A DNA stretch of 64,000 bases from Brucellaceae bacterium (GTDB lineage Bacteria > Pseudomonadota > Alphaproteobacteria > Rhizobiales > Rhizobiaceae): positions 558,001-622,000 of the forward strand of contig JACKJV010000001.1 in NCBI GenBank assembly GCA_020637775.1, given 5' to 3'. The position numbers and the translations under genes are program-made. Numbering within the stretch: the first letter of the stretch is position 1; the number at the start of each line of letters is the position of its first letter. Below the pieces are notes generated by a model that saw nothing but the letters and a program-made list of their open reading frames with translations, made no database searches and was not told the DNA's origin. Of the stretch, positions 43,214 to 52,478 are shown one piece after another.

Positions 43214-44008
43214 TCATTCCTTCCTGGCCGCGTCCGCCGCGCGGCGTTCGCGCAGTTGCGCCGGGTCCAGCGTCATCCGCACATTGCGTTCGAAGACAAG
43301 CGCCTTGCCATTCTCCTTCACCTGCAGGGAATCGGCGGTAATGCTCGAGCCGTCAAGCCTTATGTCGACGGGTTCCTGCGTCTCGAGGCTGCCGGTCCCG
43401 ACATCGATGACGGCATCGGTCAGGGACGCGCGCAGGCCATCGGACGTGACGATGGTGATCGGGCTGTCGATGTTCAGTTGCCGCGTGGTGTTGTCATAGA
43501 AGCCGGTCCTGGCGGAAACGTCGGCGAGCTGATCCCGCGTCAATGGCAGGCTGGCGACGATATCCTCCAGTTCGAAACGGTCCATGTTGCCGGGTTCCTG
43601 AATGGCGCGGCTGGCCGTCATCGAATAGGGCAGGTTATCCCTGGTATAGCCGTCGAGCTTCGGTGAGGCCATGATCAGCTTGCCGTCCACGAAGCCGCTG
43701 GAGGCGACATCGATGGAAACCTTGCCCGGCGTGACGAACCACGACCAGGCGGCGAAGACCAGGGTGATGGAAACGGCGAGCGCGGGCAGGAGCCGCTTGA
43801 GAAAACGCACGCGGCGGGTATGGCGCCGGGCCGCCAGGAACGCGGCTTCCGGCGTGCCTCCACGGGCCGGCCCGGCCGGGCCCGTCTGAAGGCCGGGATG
43901 CGCGCCCGATGCTGTGACAGCGGCCGTTGACAGCGGTTTTCTCCCTTGACCGGCATGGAGGCCCTTGCAGCCTCCGATTGACCCAATGCCGAACCCATTG
44001 CAAGCCAT
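43214..44008 (-). CDS. lptC: LPS export protein LptC
   Basis: 264 residues from the chosen ATG. One membrane helix (about 82-104, RLLPALAVSITLVFAAWSWF) is followed by the LptC beta-fold in the periplasm, with GFVDGKLIMASPKLDGYT and the strand series ending in NVRMTLDPAQL. About 70 residues before the helix look unconserved, so the real start may be later; no ribosome-binding site supports 44008 and the frame stays open to 44056. It anchors LptA to the LptB2FG complex. Confidence 0.85.
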   Translation of the reverse strand: MACNGFGIGSIGGCKGLHAGQGRKPLSTAAVTASGAHPGLQTGPAGPARGGTPEAAFLAARRHTRRVRFLKRLLPALAVSITLVFAAWSWFVTPGKVSIDVASSGFVDGKLIMASPKLDGYTRDNLPYSMTASRAIQEPGNMDRFELEDIVASLPLTRDQLADVSARTGFYDNTTRQLNIDSPITIVTSDGLRASLTDAVIDVGTGSLETQEPVDIRLDGSSITADSLQVKENGKALVFERNVRMTLDPAQLRERRAADAARKE

Positions 44009-44112
44009 TGTGGTTATTTTTCGGTGAAGGACGGGGGCGCCCGGCGCTATGGTCAAGGGCGGCCAATCGCGCTACCACTGCTGTCTTCTGGCGTTGCGAG
44101 GGAGCGGCTACC

Positions 44113-45081
44113 ATGACGCAGGACGCGGACACGATCATTGACAGGCGCAGGCTGAGGCGCAGGGTCACCTTCTGGCGCGCGACCGCATTCATCGTGGCGG
44201 CCATCGCCATTCTCGCGGTGGCGGCGGCGGGCATGGGCGGCGGGATAGGCGGCAAGACCCGCGACCATATCGCGCAGATCCGCATCGAGGGCACGATCAC
44301 CGAGGATGATGAACTGATCGGACGGATCGGGGAAGCGGCGAAATCGGCCCATGTGAAGGGCGTGGTCCTGACCATCGATTCGCCCGGCGGCACCACGGCC
44401 GGCGGCGAGGCCATTTTCGAGGCGGTGCGCAAGCTGGCGCAGGAGAAGCCCGTGACGGCGCAGGTCGGCACGCTGGCCGCCTCGGCCGGCTACATGATCG
44501 CCAGCGGCGCCGACCACATCGTCGCCCGCCAGTCCTCCATCGTTGGCTCGATCGGCGTCATCGCGCAGATTCCCAACGTGTCGAAGCTGCTCGGCAATAT
44601 CGGCGTCGACGTGGACACCATCAAGTCGGCGCCCTTGAAGGCAGAGCCCTCCCCCTTCAACGAGACCACCGCCGATGAACGGGCGATGATGGCGGCGATG
44701 ATCATGGACAGCTATGAATGGTTCATCGGTCTCGTCACCGAGCGGCGGCCCCTTTCGGAGGCGGAGGTACGCCGGCTTGCCGACGGATCGGTCTTCACCG
44801 GGCGGCAGGCACTGGAGCGCAAACTGGTGGACGAACTGGGCGGAATGGACGAGGCCAGGGCCTGGCTCCATTCGAAGGGCGTGGACAGCGAACTCAAGGT
44901 GATCGAGTGGAAAAAGCCGGCCAATCCCACGCTTGGCGGCGTGCCGCTGGCACTGGCGGCGCATCTTCTCGGCCTGGAGGGGGGCGACCTCGCGGCGCTG
45001 CGGTCGCTGGCAGGCGAAGGCCTGTTCCTTGACGGCCTGCTTTCGCTCTGGCAACCTGTTGGCTCAATTCAGGAAAATTGA
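44113..45081 (+). CDS. sppA: Signal peptide peptidase SppA
   Basis: 322 residues, single-domain form. An N-terminal membrane anchor (about 25-47) is followed by a ClpP/crotonase-like serine protease. The catalytic Ser is in TLAASAGYMIASGADHI and the Lys in SAPLKAEPSPF. VLTIDSPGG with IVGSIGVI are family landmarks. It degrades cleaved signal peptides in the membrane. ihfB follows 54 bases later; sppA-ihfB is a common pairing in alphaproteobacteria. Confidence 0.94.
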   Translation: MTQDADTIIDRRRLRRRVTFWRATAFIVAAIAILAVAAAGMGGGIGGKTRDHIAQIRIEGTITEDDELIGRIGEAAKSAHVKGVVLTIDSPGGTTAGGEAIFEAVRKLAQEKPVTAQVGTLAASAGYMIASGADHIVARQSSIVGSIGVIAQIPNVSKLLGNIGVDVDTIKSAPLKAEPSPFNETTADERAMMAAMIMDSYEWFIGLVTERRPLSEAEVRRLADGSVFTGRQALERKLVDELGGMDEARAWLHSKGVDSELKVIEWKKPANPTLGGVPLALAAHLLGLEGGDLAALRSLAGEGLFLDGLLSLWQPVGSIQEN

Positions 45082-45135
45082 TATTTCCACGGTGCGTGCG
45101 CACCACCTGCGGCAGGGGCGCAAGAGGGACACGAA

Positions 45136-45417
45136 ATGATCAAATCCGAACTTGTTCAGATCATCGCCAACCGGAATCCGCATCTGTTCCAGCGCGATGT
45201 CGAGAACATTGTCAATGCCATTTTCGACGAGATCACCGAAGCGCTTTCGAAGGGCAATCGCGTCGAACTGCGCGGCTTCGGCGCCTTCTCGGTCAAGAAC
45301 CGCCCGGCACGCGCGGGGCGCAACCCGCGCACCGGCGACACGGTTCATGTCGAGGAAAAGTGGGTGCCGTTCTTCAAGACCGGCAAGGAGTTGCGCGAGC
45401 GCCTGAACTCGGACTAA
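45136..45417 (+). CDS. ihfB: Integration host factor beta subunit
   Basis: 93 residues, HU/IHF fold. The RGFGAF motif, with the DNA-intercalating loop RNPRTGDTV and the conserved Pro, identifies IHF beta. It pairs with IHF alpha (not in the window) to bend DNA at promoters, including those of sigma-54. GAGGGAC lies 8 bases before the ATG. A small LapA gene follows 60 bases on. Confidence 0.96.
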   Translation: MIKSELVQIIANRNPHLFQRDVENIVNAIFDEITEALSKGNRVELRGFGAFSVKNRPARAGRNPRTGDTVHVEEKWVPFFKTGKELRERLNSD

Positions 45418-45477
45418 ATGCCCAGGACCGGGCGTCAACGCTGCCGTCCGGGTGAAGATTCAGGAAGCCAGACCGTC

Positions 45478-45801
45478 ATGCTCAATCGCCTTGTCACCGT
45501 TCTCGTCCTGGTTCCGATCGCCGTGGCGCTGATCGCGCTGGCGGTCGCCAATCGCGGGGCGGTGCCGTTCACACTCGATCCGTTCAATCCCGGAAATCCG
45601 CTGCTGACGGTGCGCTGGCCGCTGTTCGTCTATCTCTTCATCGCACTGGCCGCCGGCATGGTGCTGGGTTCGCTGGCAACGTGGTGGAAGCAGGGGCGCT
45701 ACCGCAAGCAGGCGCGCCGGCGCGGCCGGGAGGTCAAGGAGTTGCGCGCCGCCGAAACGGGCAGGGCATCCTCCACCGCACTCGCCGCGCCACGTCAGTA
45801 G
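45478..45801 (+). CDS. LapA/DUF1049 membrane protein
   Basis: 107 residues. Two membrane helices (about 4-23 and 47-66) are joined by a short periplasmic loop, and a basic coiled C-terminus follows (WWKQGRYRKQARRRGREVK). This is the LapA layout; E. coli LapA helps control LPS synthesis through LapB/FtsH. The start at 45478 begins right at the first helix. It lies between ihfB and an ornithine-cyclodeaminase-family gene. Confidence 0.88.
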   Translation: MLNRLVTVLVLVPIAVALIALAVANRGAVPFTLDPFNPGNPLLTVRWPLFVYLFIALAAGMVLGSLATWWKQGRYRKQARRRGREVKELRAAETGRASSTALAAPRQ

Positions 45802-45811
45802 AGGCACCGGC

Positions 45812-46780
45812 ATGAAAGTCATCGGTCCCGAGGCGGTCGATTCCGCACTACCCTATCCGCGCCTCGTCGAGGCCCTGCGCACGGCGTTTCGCGACGGCAT
45901 GGTGCAGCCGGTGCGTCACCACCACACGATCGAGCGGCCCGACGAGGCCGATTCGGTTTTGCTGCTCATGCCGGCCTGGACAGATTTCAACCGTGCCGGA
46001 ACCTCGGCCGGCGGCTATATCGGCATCAAGATCGTCACCGTCAGCCCGGAGAACAACAGCCGCAACCTGCCGGCGGTGATGGGCCAATACCTGCTGCTGG
46101 ACGGCCAGACCGGCGCGCCGCTCGCCATCATCGACGGGCAGCGGCTGACGGCACGGCGCACGGCCGCCGCCTCGGCGCTGGCGGCCTCGTACCTTGCGCG
46201 CAAGGATGCAAGCCACCTGCTCATCTGCGGGGCAGGCACGCTGGCCGGTGAACTCGTCGACGCCCATGCCAGCCAGCGGCCCATCCGCCGCGTCACCGTC
46301 TGGAACCGGTCCGCCGCCAATGGCGAGGCACTTGCGCAGCGCCTATGCGCGGCCGGCTACGATGCCGGTTTCACCGGCGATCTGGACCGGGCGCAGCAAG
46401 ACGCCGACATCATCTCCTGCTGCACGCTTTCCACCGTGCCGCTGGTCAAGGGCGCGCTTGTGAAAGAGGGCACGCATGTCGATCTTGTCGGCGCCTTCAC
46501 GCCGGCCATGCGCGAAAGCGACGATGACCTGATGCGGCGCGGCGCGGTGTTCGTGGATACCCGCGGCGGCGCGCTGAAGGAAGGCGGCGACATCGTGCAG
46601 GCCCTGGCGTCGGGTGCGCTCAGCGAGGACCGTGTGGCCGGCGACGTCTTCGACCTGACGCGCGGACAGCATGCCGGGCGGGCGGACGACACGCGCGTAA
46701 CCGTGTTCAAATCGGTCGGGGCGGCGCTGGAAGATCTGGCCGCCGGCATTGCCGTTTGGGAATCGCTGCCGGCGGAGTGA
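45812..46780 (+). CDS. Ornithine cyclodeaminase / mu-crystallin family protein
   Basis: 322 residues. It has the NAD-binding Rossmann motif GAGTLAGELVDAHAS and the family's substrate section GYIGIKIVTVSPENN with Lys, plus DGQRLTARRTAAASALAASYL. Members include ornithine cyclodeaminase, alanine dehydrogenase and opine or ketimine reductases; the reaction here cannot be told. The start follows GAGG by 5 bases and lies 10 bases after the LapA stop. Confidence 0.88.
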   Translation: MKVIGPEAVDSALPYPRLVEALRTAFRDGMVQPVRHHHTIERPDEADSVLLLMPAWTDFNRAGTSAGGYIGIKIVTVSPENNSRNLPAVMGQYLLLDGQTGAPLAIIDGQRLTARRTAAASALAASYLARKDASHLLICGAGTLAGELVDAHASQRPIRRVTVWNRSAANGEALAQRLCAAGYDAGFTGDLDRAQQDADIISCCTLSTVPLVKGALVKEGTHVDLVGAFTPAMRESDDDLMRRGAVFVDTRGGALKEGGDIVQALASGALSEDRVAGDVFDLTRGQHAGRADDTRVTVFKSVGAALEDLAAGIAVWESLPAE

Positions 46781-46793
46781 AGTCCGTCCCGTC

Positions 46794-46889
46794 TCAGCCG
46801 ATCACGTAGACGACGATGGCAAGGGCCAGGCAGACCATCAGGCTCCAGAAGGTGACAGCGGCGGCGTTCTCCCGATAGGGCTGCGGCAT
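46794..46889 (-). CDS. 31-residue single-span membrane protein
   Basis: Sequence starts MPQPYRENAAAVTFW and continues into a hydrophobic helix (about 12-31, SLMVCLALAIVVYVIG) that reaches the C-terminus. AGGAAGGA lies about 9 bases before the ATG, and codon choice is like the neighbours. It is convergent with the preceding ornithine-cyclodeaminase-family gene (13 bases) and faces away from the methyltransferase gene. Its size explains why it is easily missed. The N-in topology and small size resemble regulators of larger membrane complexes; no role is known. Confidence 0.6.
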   Translation of the reverse strand: MPQPYRENAAAVTFWSLMVCLALAIVVYVIG

Positions 46890-47024
46890 GGCGGGCGGTC
46901 CTTCCTGTCCGTTTGGTCCGTTGCAAGGTGCCGCGCGGCCAGGCCGGGGTCAAGCCGGTGCAATGGACAGGATGGCAGCCCTGTGGCAGAAGCGGCAATA
47001 CCATCCCAGCGACGAGGCGAGGCG

Positions 47025-48140
47025 TTGAAAGACAAGGGCAAACCGGCACGCGCCAAAGCGAAACAGGCAAGCCGCCCGAAACGCACCGATGCGGCAGGCA
47101 AGGCCGGTCCGGCATCCGGCAAGCCACGCGCGGCGGCGGGCAGGTCCGTTCGCCAGGGCGTCAAAGCGGCGACGGCTGCACCGGAAAAGCACGATACCCG
47201 CCAGCCCGCCGCACCTGTCCGCGTGGAGCGGCGCGGCGGCCCGTTGCCGGACCAGCGCCTGCCCTTGATCCTGGAAGTGCCGCCGGGGGTGGATTACGCG
47301 CTGATCGACAGCGGCGACGGCCGCAAGCTGGAGCGCTATGGCCCCTACCTGATCGACCGTCCCGAAGGCCAGGCGATCTGGCGGCCTGCCTTGCCGTCCG
47401 GCGAATGGAACAAGGCCGATGCCGTGTTCACCGGCGATACCGACGAGGAAGGAATGGGCCGCTGGCGCTTCCCGCGGGCGGCGCTCGGCGAAACCTGGCC
47501 GATGAAGCATGACGGGATCGACTATCTCGGGCGTTTCACATCGTTCCGCCATGTCGGCGTCTTTCCCGAACAGGCAACGCATTGGCAACACATGGAAGAC
47601 CTGATCCGCAAGGCGGGCCGGCCAGTAAAGGTGCTCAACCTGTTCGGCTATACGGGGCTTGCATCGCTGGTGGCCGCGCGCGCGGGCGCCGAGGTGACCC
47701 ATGTCGACGCCTCCAAAAAGGCCATAGGCTGGGCGCGCGAGAACCAGGAAATGGCACGGCTTGGCGACAGGCCCATTCGCTGGATCTGCGAGGATGCGAT
47801 GAAATTCGTGGAGCGCGAGGCGCGGCGCGGAAACGGGCATGACATCATCCTGCTCGATCCGCCAGCCTATGGGCGCGGACCCAAGGGCGAGGTCTGGCAA
47901 TTGTTTGACAACCTGCCTGTCATGGCCGATCTCTGCCGGCAGATCCTGACACCGAAGCCGCTTGCGGTGGTGCTGACCGCCTATTCGATCCGCGCGTCCT
48001 TCTTCGCCATCCACGCGCTGATGCGCGATACCTTCGCCGGCATGGGGGGATGTGTCGAATCGGGCGAACTCGTCATCCGCGAAGCCTCGGCCGGGCGGGC
48101 GCTCTCGACATCGCTGTTCAGCCGGTGGATCGCGTCATGA
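47025..48140 (+). CDS. Class I SAM-dependent rRNA methyltransferase-like protein (RlmI-type)
   Basis: About 371 residues. A basic, low-complexity N-terminus (about 1-70; many Lys, Ala, Arg, Pro) precedes a DUF-type beta domain and a Rossmann methyltransferase with VLNLFGYTGLASL, a conserved acidic residue in VTHVDASKKAI, and the catalytic motif ILLDPPAYGRG. This architecture fits RlmI/RlmK-like 23S rRNA C5-cytosine methyltransferases. No ATG exists before the core; TTG at 47025 after GAGGCGAGG is the best start, GTG 46983 is another. The RNA methyltransferase gene overlaps its end. Confidence 0.82.
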   Translation: MKDKGKPARAKAKQASRPKRTDAAGKAGPASGKPRAAAGRSVRQGVKAATAAPEKHDTRQPAAPVRVERRGGPLPDQRLPLILEVPPGVDYALIDSGDGRKLERYGPYLIDRPEGQAIWRPALPSGEWNKADAVFTGDTDEEGMGRWRFPRAALGETWPMKHDGIDYLGRFTSFRHVGVFPEQATHWQHMEDLIRKAGRPVKVLNLFGYTGLASLVAARAGAEVTHVDASKKAIGWARENQEMARLGDRPIRWICEDAMKFVEREARRGNGHDIILLDPPAYGRGPKGEVWQLFDNLPVMADLCRQILTPKPLAVVLTAYSIRASFFAIHALMRDTFAGMGGCVESGELVIREASAGRALSTSLFSRWIAS

Positions 48141-48988
48141 GCCGGCAAACGGATGTGGCGGCGCCTGGCCGCGTCAAGGACATCACCAGCGTCTCCAATC
48201 CACTCGTCAAGGACATCAAGGCGCTGGCGCTGAAAAAGTACCGGGACCAGACCGGGAGTTTCCTTGCCGAAGGCCAGAAGCTTGTGATCGATGCGCTGGA
48301 TCTGGGCTGGCGCATCCGCACGCTTGTCTTCTCCAAAGCGGTGAAGGCGCGCGGCGACATACAGGCGCTGGCCGCACGCACCATCGCCGCGGGCGGCGAT
48401 GTCCTGGAAGTCAGCGACAAGGTGCTGGCGGCCATAAGCCGCAAGGACAATCCGCAGATGGTGGCCGGCGTTTTCGAACAGCATTATGCCCGCCTTGCCG
48501 ATATCCGTCCCTCGGCCGGGGACGTCTGGATCGCGCTGGACCGTGTCCGCGATCCGGGCAATCTGGGCACCATCCTGCGCACCGCCGATGCGGCTGGCGC
48601 CAGGGGTGTGATCCTCGTCGGCGAAACGACCGATCCGTTCTCGCCGGAGACCGTGCGCGCAACGATGGGCTCGATCTTTGCCGTCGCCGTGGTGCGGGCC
48701 AGCCGCGAACAGTTCCTGGCGTGGCGGGCGGGCTGGCCGGGCATCGTGGCCGGGACCCATCTGAAGGGTTCCGTCGATTACCGCACGGCCGATTTGCGGG
48801 ACGGGCCGGTCCTGCTGGTGATGGGCAACGAGAGCCAGGGGCTGCCGGAGGAGATCGCGGAAAGCTGCGACACGCTCTTGCGCATTCCGCAGACGGGCCG
48901 CGCCGATTCGCTCAATCTTGCCGTGGCCACGGGCATCATGCTCTATGAAATTCGCCGGGATGCGCTGTCGCTGGAGCCGCGCGCATGA
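48137..48988 (+). CDS. TrmH/SpoU family RNA 2'-O-methyltransferase
   Basis: 283 residues. An N-terminal L30e-like substrate-binding domain (about 15-105) is joined to a SPOUT knot. The three SpoU motifs are [26 protein letters not shown] and [12 protein letters not shown]. It probably methylates a ribose in rRNA. It overlaps the upstream methyltransferase by 4 bases (ATGA) and lspA by 4 bases, so the three are translated together. Confidence 0.92.
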   Translation: MSRQTDVAAPGRVKDITSVSNPLVKDIKALALKKYRDQTGSFLAEGQKLVIDALDLGWRIRTLVFSKAVKARGDIQALAARTIAAGGDVLEVSDKVLAAISRKDNPQMVAGVFEQHYARLADIRPSAGDVWIALDRVRDPGNLGTILRTADAAGARGVILVGETTDPFSPETVRATMGSIFAVAVVRASREQFLAWRAGWPGIVAGTHLKGSVDYRTADLRDGPVLLVMGNESQGLPEEIAESCDTLLRIPQTGRADSLNLAVATGIMLYEIRRDALSLEPRA

Positions 48989-49476
48989 GGCTGTCGCGCA
49001 CTTTCCTGGTCCATGGCTTGCTGGCGGCAGGCCTGATCGCCCTCGACCAGTGGATCAAGCACATGGTCGAGACCGGCATGGGCTATCACGAACAGATCGA
49101 CCTGATGCCCTTCTTCGCGCTGTTCCGCACGCATAATACCGGCATCGCCTTTTCCCTGCTGGCCGATTTCGGCCCGGGCGGGCTGATTGCGCTGTCGCTC
49201 GTGATCTCGGCCTTCGTGCTCTGGCTTGCCTGGATATCGGGACCGGAGCAGCGGCTGGCGCATCTGGGTTTCACGCTCATCATCGCCGGCGCGGCAGGAA
49301 ACCTGATCGACCGTGTCCTGCTCGGCTATGTGGTCGACTATTTCCTGTTTCACACGCCGGCATGGTCCTTTGCGGTATTCAACCTGGCCGATGTGTGGAT
49401 CACGCTGGGCGCCGGGCTGGTTCTCATCGAAGAGGCGCTTTCCTGGCACCGCGCGGGAAAGGCCCGAAACGATTGA
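48985..49476 (+). CDS. lspA: Lipoprotein signal peptidase
   Basis: 163 residues, aspartic protease of the inner membrane with four helices. The two catalytic aspartates are in [26 protein letters not shown] is the family's other conserved block. It removes signal peptides of diacylated lipoproteins. The start overlaps the RNA methyltransferase stop. A weakly spaced acuI gene follows 56 bases later. Confidence 0.95.
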   Translation: MRLSRTFLVHGLLAAGLIALDQWIKHMVETGMGYHEQIDLMPFFALFRTHNTGIAFSLLADFGPGGLIALSLVISAFVLWLAWISGPEQRLAHLGFTLIIAGAAGNLIDRVLLGYVVDYFLFHTPAWSFAVFNLADVWITLGAGLVLIEEALSWHRAGKARND

Positions 49477-49532
49477 CGGACGGCCCCGGCCGGGGCCACA
49501 TGACACTGACTGACAATCCGGGAGACATCATC

Positions 49533-50528
49533 ATGCGTTCGACCTTCAAGGCCATCCTGATCTCGCGCGACGCGGACAAGAAACAGTCCGTGGGCGTGAC
49601 CGAACTGTCCGAAGACGACCTGATGGAGGGCGATGTCACCGTGGCGGTGGAAGCGACCACGGTGAACTACAAGGACGGTCTGGCGATCACCGGCAAGGCA
49701 CCTGTCGTTCGCCACTGGCCGATGGTGCCGGGCATCGATTTCGCGGGCACGGTCTCTGCCTCCTCGCATCCCGGCTGGAAGGAAGGCGACAAGGTGGTGC
49801 TCAACGGCTGGGGCACGGGCGAGACCCATTGGGGCGCCTATGCCGGCAAGGCCCGCGTGAAAGGCGACTGGCTGGTACCGCTGCCCGAAGGCATGTCGGC
49901 CCTGCAGGCGATGGCCATCGGCACGGCCGGATACACGGCCATGCTCTGCGTCATGGCGCTGGAGCGCTACGGGATCAGGCCCGGTGACGGCCCCGTCGTG
50001 GTGACGGGCGCGGCAGGCGGCGTCGGCACGGTGGCCATTTCCGTGCTTTCCAAGCTCGGCCACGAGGTCATCGCCTCGACGGGCCGGCCGGAGGAATCCT
50101 CCTTCCTGAAGGATCTGGGCGCATCAGACATCATCGACCGGGCGGAATTTTCCGAGCCCGGACGGCCGCTTGGCAAGGAACGGTTCGCCGCCGGCATCGA
50201 CGTGGCCGGATCGCACACACTGGCCAATGTGCTGGCGCAGACATGCTATGGCGGCGCGGTGGCGGCCTGCGGCCTGGCGCAAGGAATGGACCTGCCTGCC
50301 ACGGTGGCCCCTTTCATCCTGCGCGGTGTTGCGCTTCTGGGCGTCGATTCGGTGATGGCGCCGAAGGCACGGCGTCTGGAAGCCTGGCAGCGCCTGGCAA
50401 GCGATCTCGACATGAACAAGCTTGAGGCCCTGTCGCAGACCATCGGCTTCGACGGCATCGTCGACACGGCCAGGGCCATCGTGGACGGCAAGGTGCGGGG
50501 CCGTGTGGCTGTCGACATGACGGCCTGA
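49533..50528 (+). CDS. acuI: Acrylyl-CoA reductase (NADPH)-like MDR oxidoreductase
   Basis: 331 residues. Zinc-free medium-chain dehydrogenase fold with a Rossmann motif [32 protein letters not shown] and [11 protein letters not shown] are the AcuI/YhdH subfamily marks. AcuI reduces toxic acryloyl-CoA to propionyl-CoA. GGGAGA lies 8 bases before the ATG at 49533. The gene is last in its group; the next 435 bases lack a normal gene. Confidence 0.9.
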   Translation: MRSTFKAILISRDADKKQSVGVTELSEDDLMEGDVTVAVEATTVNYKDGLAITGKAPVVRHWPMVPGIDFAGTVSASSHPGWKEGDKVVLNGWGTGETHWGAYAGKARVKGDWLVPLPEGMSALQAMAIGTAGYTAMLCVMALERYGIRPGDGPVVVTGAAGGVGTVAISVLSKLGHEVIASTGRPEESSFLKDLGASDIIDRAEFSEPGRPLGKERFAAGIDVAGSHTLANVLAQTCYGGAVAACGLAQGMDLPATVAPFILRGVALLGVDSVMAPKARRLEAWQRLASDLDMNKLEALSQTIGFDGIVDTARAIVDGKVRGRVAVDMTA

Positions 50529-50702
50529 AACGGCCCCATGCAGGCCGATTGGATACACGTTCCTGTCATCCACGAGAACGGCGGGAGCGCCCAGCCTGCT
50601 TGCCTTCCGACTGCCCTGGCGTCGACGATTCCGGTTCGGAGCCATCAGCCAATCGTCCCGGTTCCCCGCCGTGGTGCTCTTGTCAGTGCGCCGCGACCGT
50701 GA

Positions 50703-50960
50703 CTGCCTGACGGCCGATCCGGGTCATGGACCAGCTGCGAGGTCTGCCCTTCGAAGCCAATTGATCAGGCAACCGCTCAATGCGTTGTTGCCTTCGAGGA
50801 CGCTTCCCCGTATTGGATGGCGCAGGTGCCGGGCACCTGCTGCCTGCGGACGCAAGTCACGGTAAAGCCCGGAACAGATCGACATCTCACCCTCGAAGCA
50901 TTTCGCAGGTGGGCAATGCAGGCCCCCCTCCCGATTCGAAATGCCTCTCCCGAGGAGTGA
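50703..50960 (+). pseudogene. Start-less reading frame, probable gene fragment
   Basis: Open from the codon after a TGA at 50700-50702 to a stop at 50958-50960, 85 codons, with no ATG, GTG or TTG start before ATG 50817. The product reads like a real C-terminus: AFEDASPYWMAQVPGTCCLR, then TQVTVKPGTDRHLTLEAFRR and WAMQAPLPI. The stop is 3 bases before the MATE start. It may be the end of a gene truncated upstream, or a frameshifted copy; a 47-residue product from 50817 is possible. I do not recognise the family. Confidence 0.35.
50822..50840. repeat. Inverted repeat upstream of the MATE gene
   Basis: GCAGGTGC (50822-50829), CGG loop, GCACCTGC (50833-50840): a perfect 8-base-pair palindrome, 123 bases before the MATE start, inside the start-less frame. 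It could be an operator or a chance product of high GC. Confidence 0.3.
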
Positions 50961-50963
50961 GCG

Positions 50964-52358
50964 ATGGCCGTCGGACCCGCGCTGAATGCAATTGAAAACC
51001 GATTCCTGACCCAGCCAGTCGGGCGATTGTTCCTGTCAAATGCCCTCCCCATGGCGGTTGTCATGTCGATGGGCGGCCTGCTGAACGTCATCGACGGGAT
51101 CTTCGTCGGGCGATTCGTTGGCGCGCAGGCCCTGGCCGCGGTCAGCCTGGCCTTTCCGGTCGTCATGCTGCTCGCCGCGCTGACCACCCTGGCGGGCGGC
51201 GGCATGTCGGGTCTGCTTGCCCGCCACCTTGGCGCCGGGTCTCGCGCGGCGGCTGGCGCGGTGTTCGCCGGAGCCCACGGGCTGGCTCTCGCCATCTCTG
51301 CGGTGCTGATCGCCGTGGCGCTTTCGGCCGGTCCTGCCATCATCTCCACGCTCGCCGCCGGAAACACGGATGTAACGGGGCCGGCGGGGCGCTATCTGCT
51401 GATCCTCATACTGGGCGCGCCGGTCCAGTTCGCGCTGGGCCTGCACGCCGATGCCCTGCGCAATGAGGGACGCGCGGGGCATATCGCCATGCTCTCGGTG
51501 CTGGTGAACCTGCTGAACATCGGGGCGAACTATATCGCGATCGTAGTCCTTGGACTCGGGGTGACTGGCTCTGCACTCGGCACCGTAGGAGCGCAGAGCC
51601 TGGGCCTGACGCTGTTGCTGGTCGCGCGGGCACGCGATCGCGACCTTCTACCCCTTGGCTCGCTCCGGAACGCCAGCTGGCTGGCGGGATGGCCGCAGAT
51701 TCTCTCGCTCGGCCTTCCGCTTTGCCTGAATTTCATCGGGATGGCTCTGGTGGCGAGCACCGTTCTCCTTGTCATCGGCACCACTGCCGCCGATCATGCC
51801 ACCTTCATCGCGGCCTACGGTGTGGTGACGCGCGTTCTCGGACTGGCTTTCCTTCCGCAGATGGCGCTCGCGCTGACCACCCAGAGCATTACCGGCAACA
51901 ATGCCGGCGCGCGCCGCATGGACCGGGCTGGTGCGGCCCTGAAGCTGGCCATGGGAAGCGCGTTCGTCTGGTGTCTTGCCGTGGCGCTGGCAGGAGCGTT
52001 CGCGGGCGAACCGCTGGGCGCGCTGTTCTCGAACGACCCGGCGGTCATCGCAGCCGTTGCCACCATCCTGCGACCGATGACCGCTCTCTACGTGATCACC
52101 GGGCCAGTGCTCGTCCTGGCCATGCATTTCCAGGCGATGGGCTTTCCACTTCGCACCGCGGCGCTGACCCTGGTCAAGCCCTGGCTGCTGACGCCGGCAC
52201 TGCTCGTCGTCCTGAATGCGCTGGCGGGGATCGACGGTCTGTGGTTCGCCTTCCCGGTCGCGGATGCCGCTTTGCTTGTCATGACCCTGATCCTGGTCCG
52301 CCGGGCCCGCCTGATCGCCCCTGTCTCAGCGACACCGTCTGCCAAGGAGGCCGCATGA
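50964..52358 (+). CDS. MATE family efflux transporter
   Basis: 464 residues with twelve membrane helices in two halves. The N-half has the MATE entry ALPMAVVMSMGGLLNVIDGIF and ALAAVSLAFPV; the C-half repeats the fold, with AAYGVVTRVLGLAFLPQMAL. It exports drugs or toxic metabolites using a Na+ or H+ gradient. It starts 3 bases after a start-less fragment and its stop overlaps a truncated 32-codon frame. This block, and not the housekeeping genes around it, is what looks acquired. Confidence 0.93.
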   Translation: MAVGPALNAIENRFLTQPVGRLFLSNALPMAVVMSMGGLLNVIDGIFVGRFVGAQALAAVSLAFPVVMLLAALTTLAGGGMSGLLARHLGAGSRAAAGAVFAGAHGLALAISAVLIAVALSAGPAIISTLAAGNTDVTGPAGRYLLILILGAPVQFALGLHADALRNEGRAGHIAMLSVLVNLLNIGANYIAIVVLGLGVTGSALGTVGAQSLGLTLLLVARARDRDLLPLGSLRNASWLAGWPQILSLGLPLCLNFIGMALVASTVLLVIGTTAADHATFIAAYGVVTRVLGLAFLPQMALALTTQSITGNNAGARRMDRAGAALKLAMGSAFVWCLAVALAGAFAGEPLGALFSNDPAVIAAVATILRPMTALYVITGPVLVLAMHFQAMGFPLRTAALTLVKPWLLTPALLVVLNALAGIDGLWFAFPVADAALLVMTLILVRRARLIAPVSATPSAKEAA

Positions 52359-52453
52359 CAAGGCACGACTATCCGCCACGCCCCGCATGGCTGTCGCACG
52401 CAGGTCTGGAGCGTCTCCCGCCTGCTCTGGTGGATGACAGTGTAAAATTTTAG
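52355..52453 (+). pseudogene. Truncated reading frame after the MATE gene
   Basis: 32 residues (MTRHDYPPRPAWLSHAGL and onwards, then a stop after VDDSVKF). It has a fine ribosome-binding site (AAGGAGG, 4 bases before) and an ATGA overlap with the MATE stop, like a genuine second gene of an operon. But it stops abruptly where the sequence becomes AT-rich (GTAAAATTTTAG). I read it as the 5' scrap of a gene left at a recombination junction. A real 32-residue peptide cannot be excluded. Confidence 0.45.
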
Positions 52454-52478
52454 CGATCGGACAAAACCTTCCCTAATC

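Larger units (their letters stand above)
50529..50963. other. 435-base region before the MATE gene without an intact gene
   Basis: Between acuI and the MATE transporter. It holds a palindrome (50822-50840) and a reading frame lacking a start (50703-50960). No promoter or terminator is evident by eye. Composition and codon pattern are less regular than the surroundings. Confidence 0.5.

Noticed and set aside
43950..43980. A possible sigma-54 promoter (TGGAGGCCCTTGCA) before lptC.
   Set aside because: The GG and GC elements are two bases too close for the -24/-12 rule and sit inside the presumed lptC coding region.
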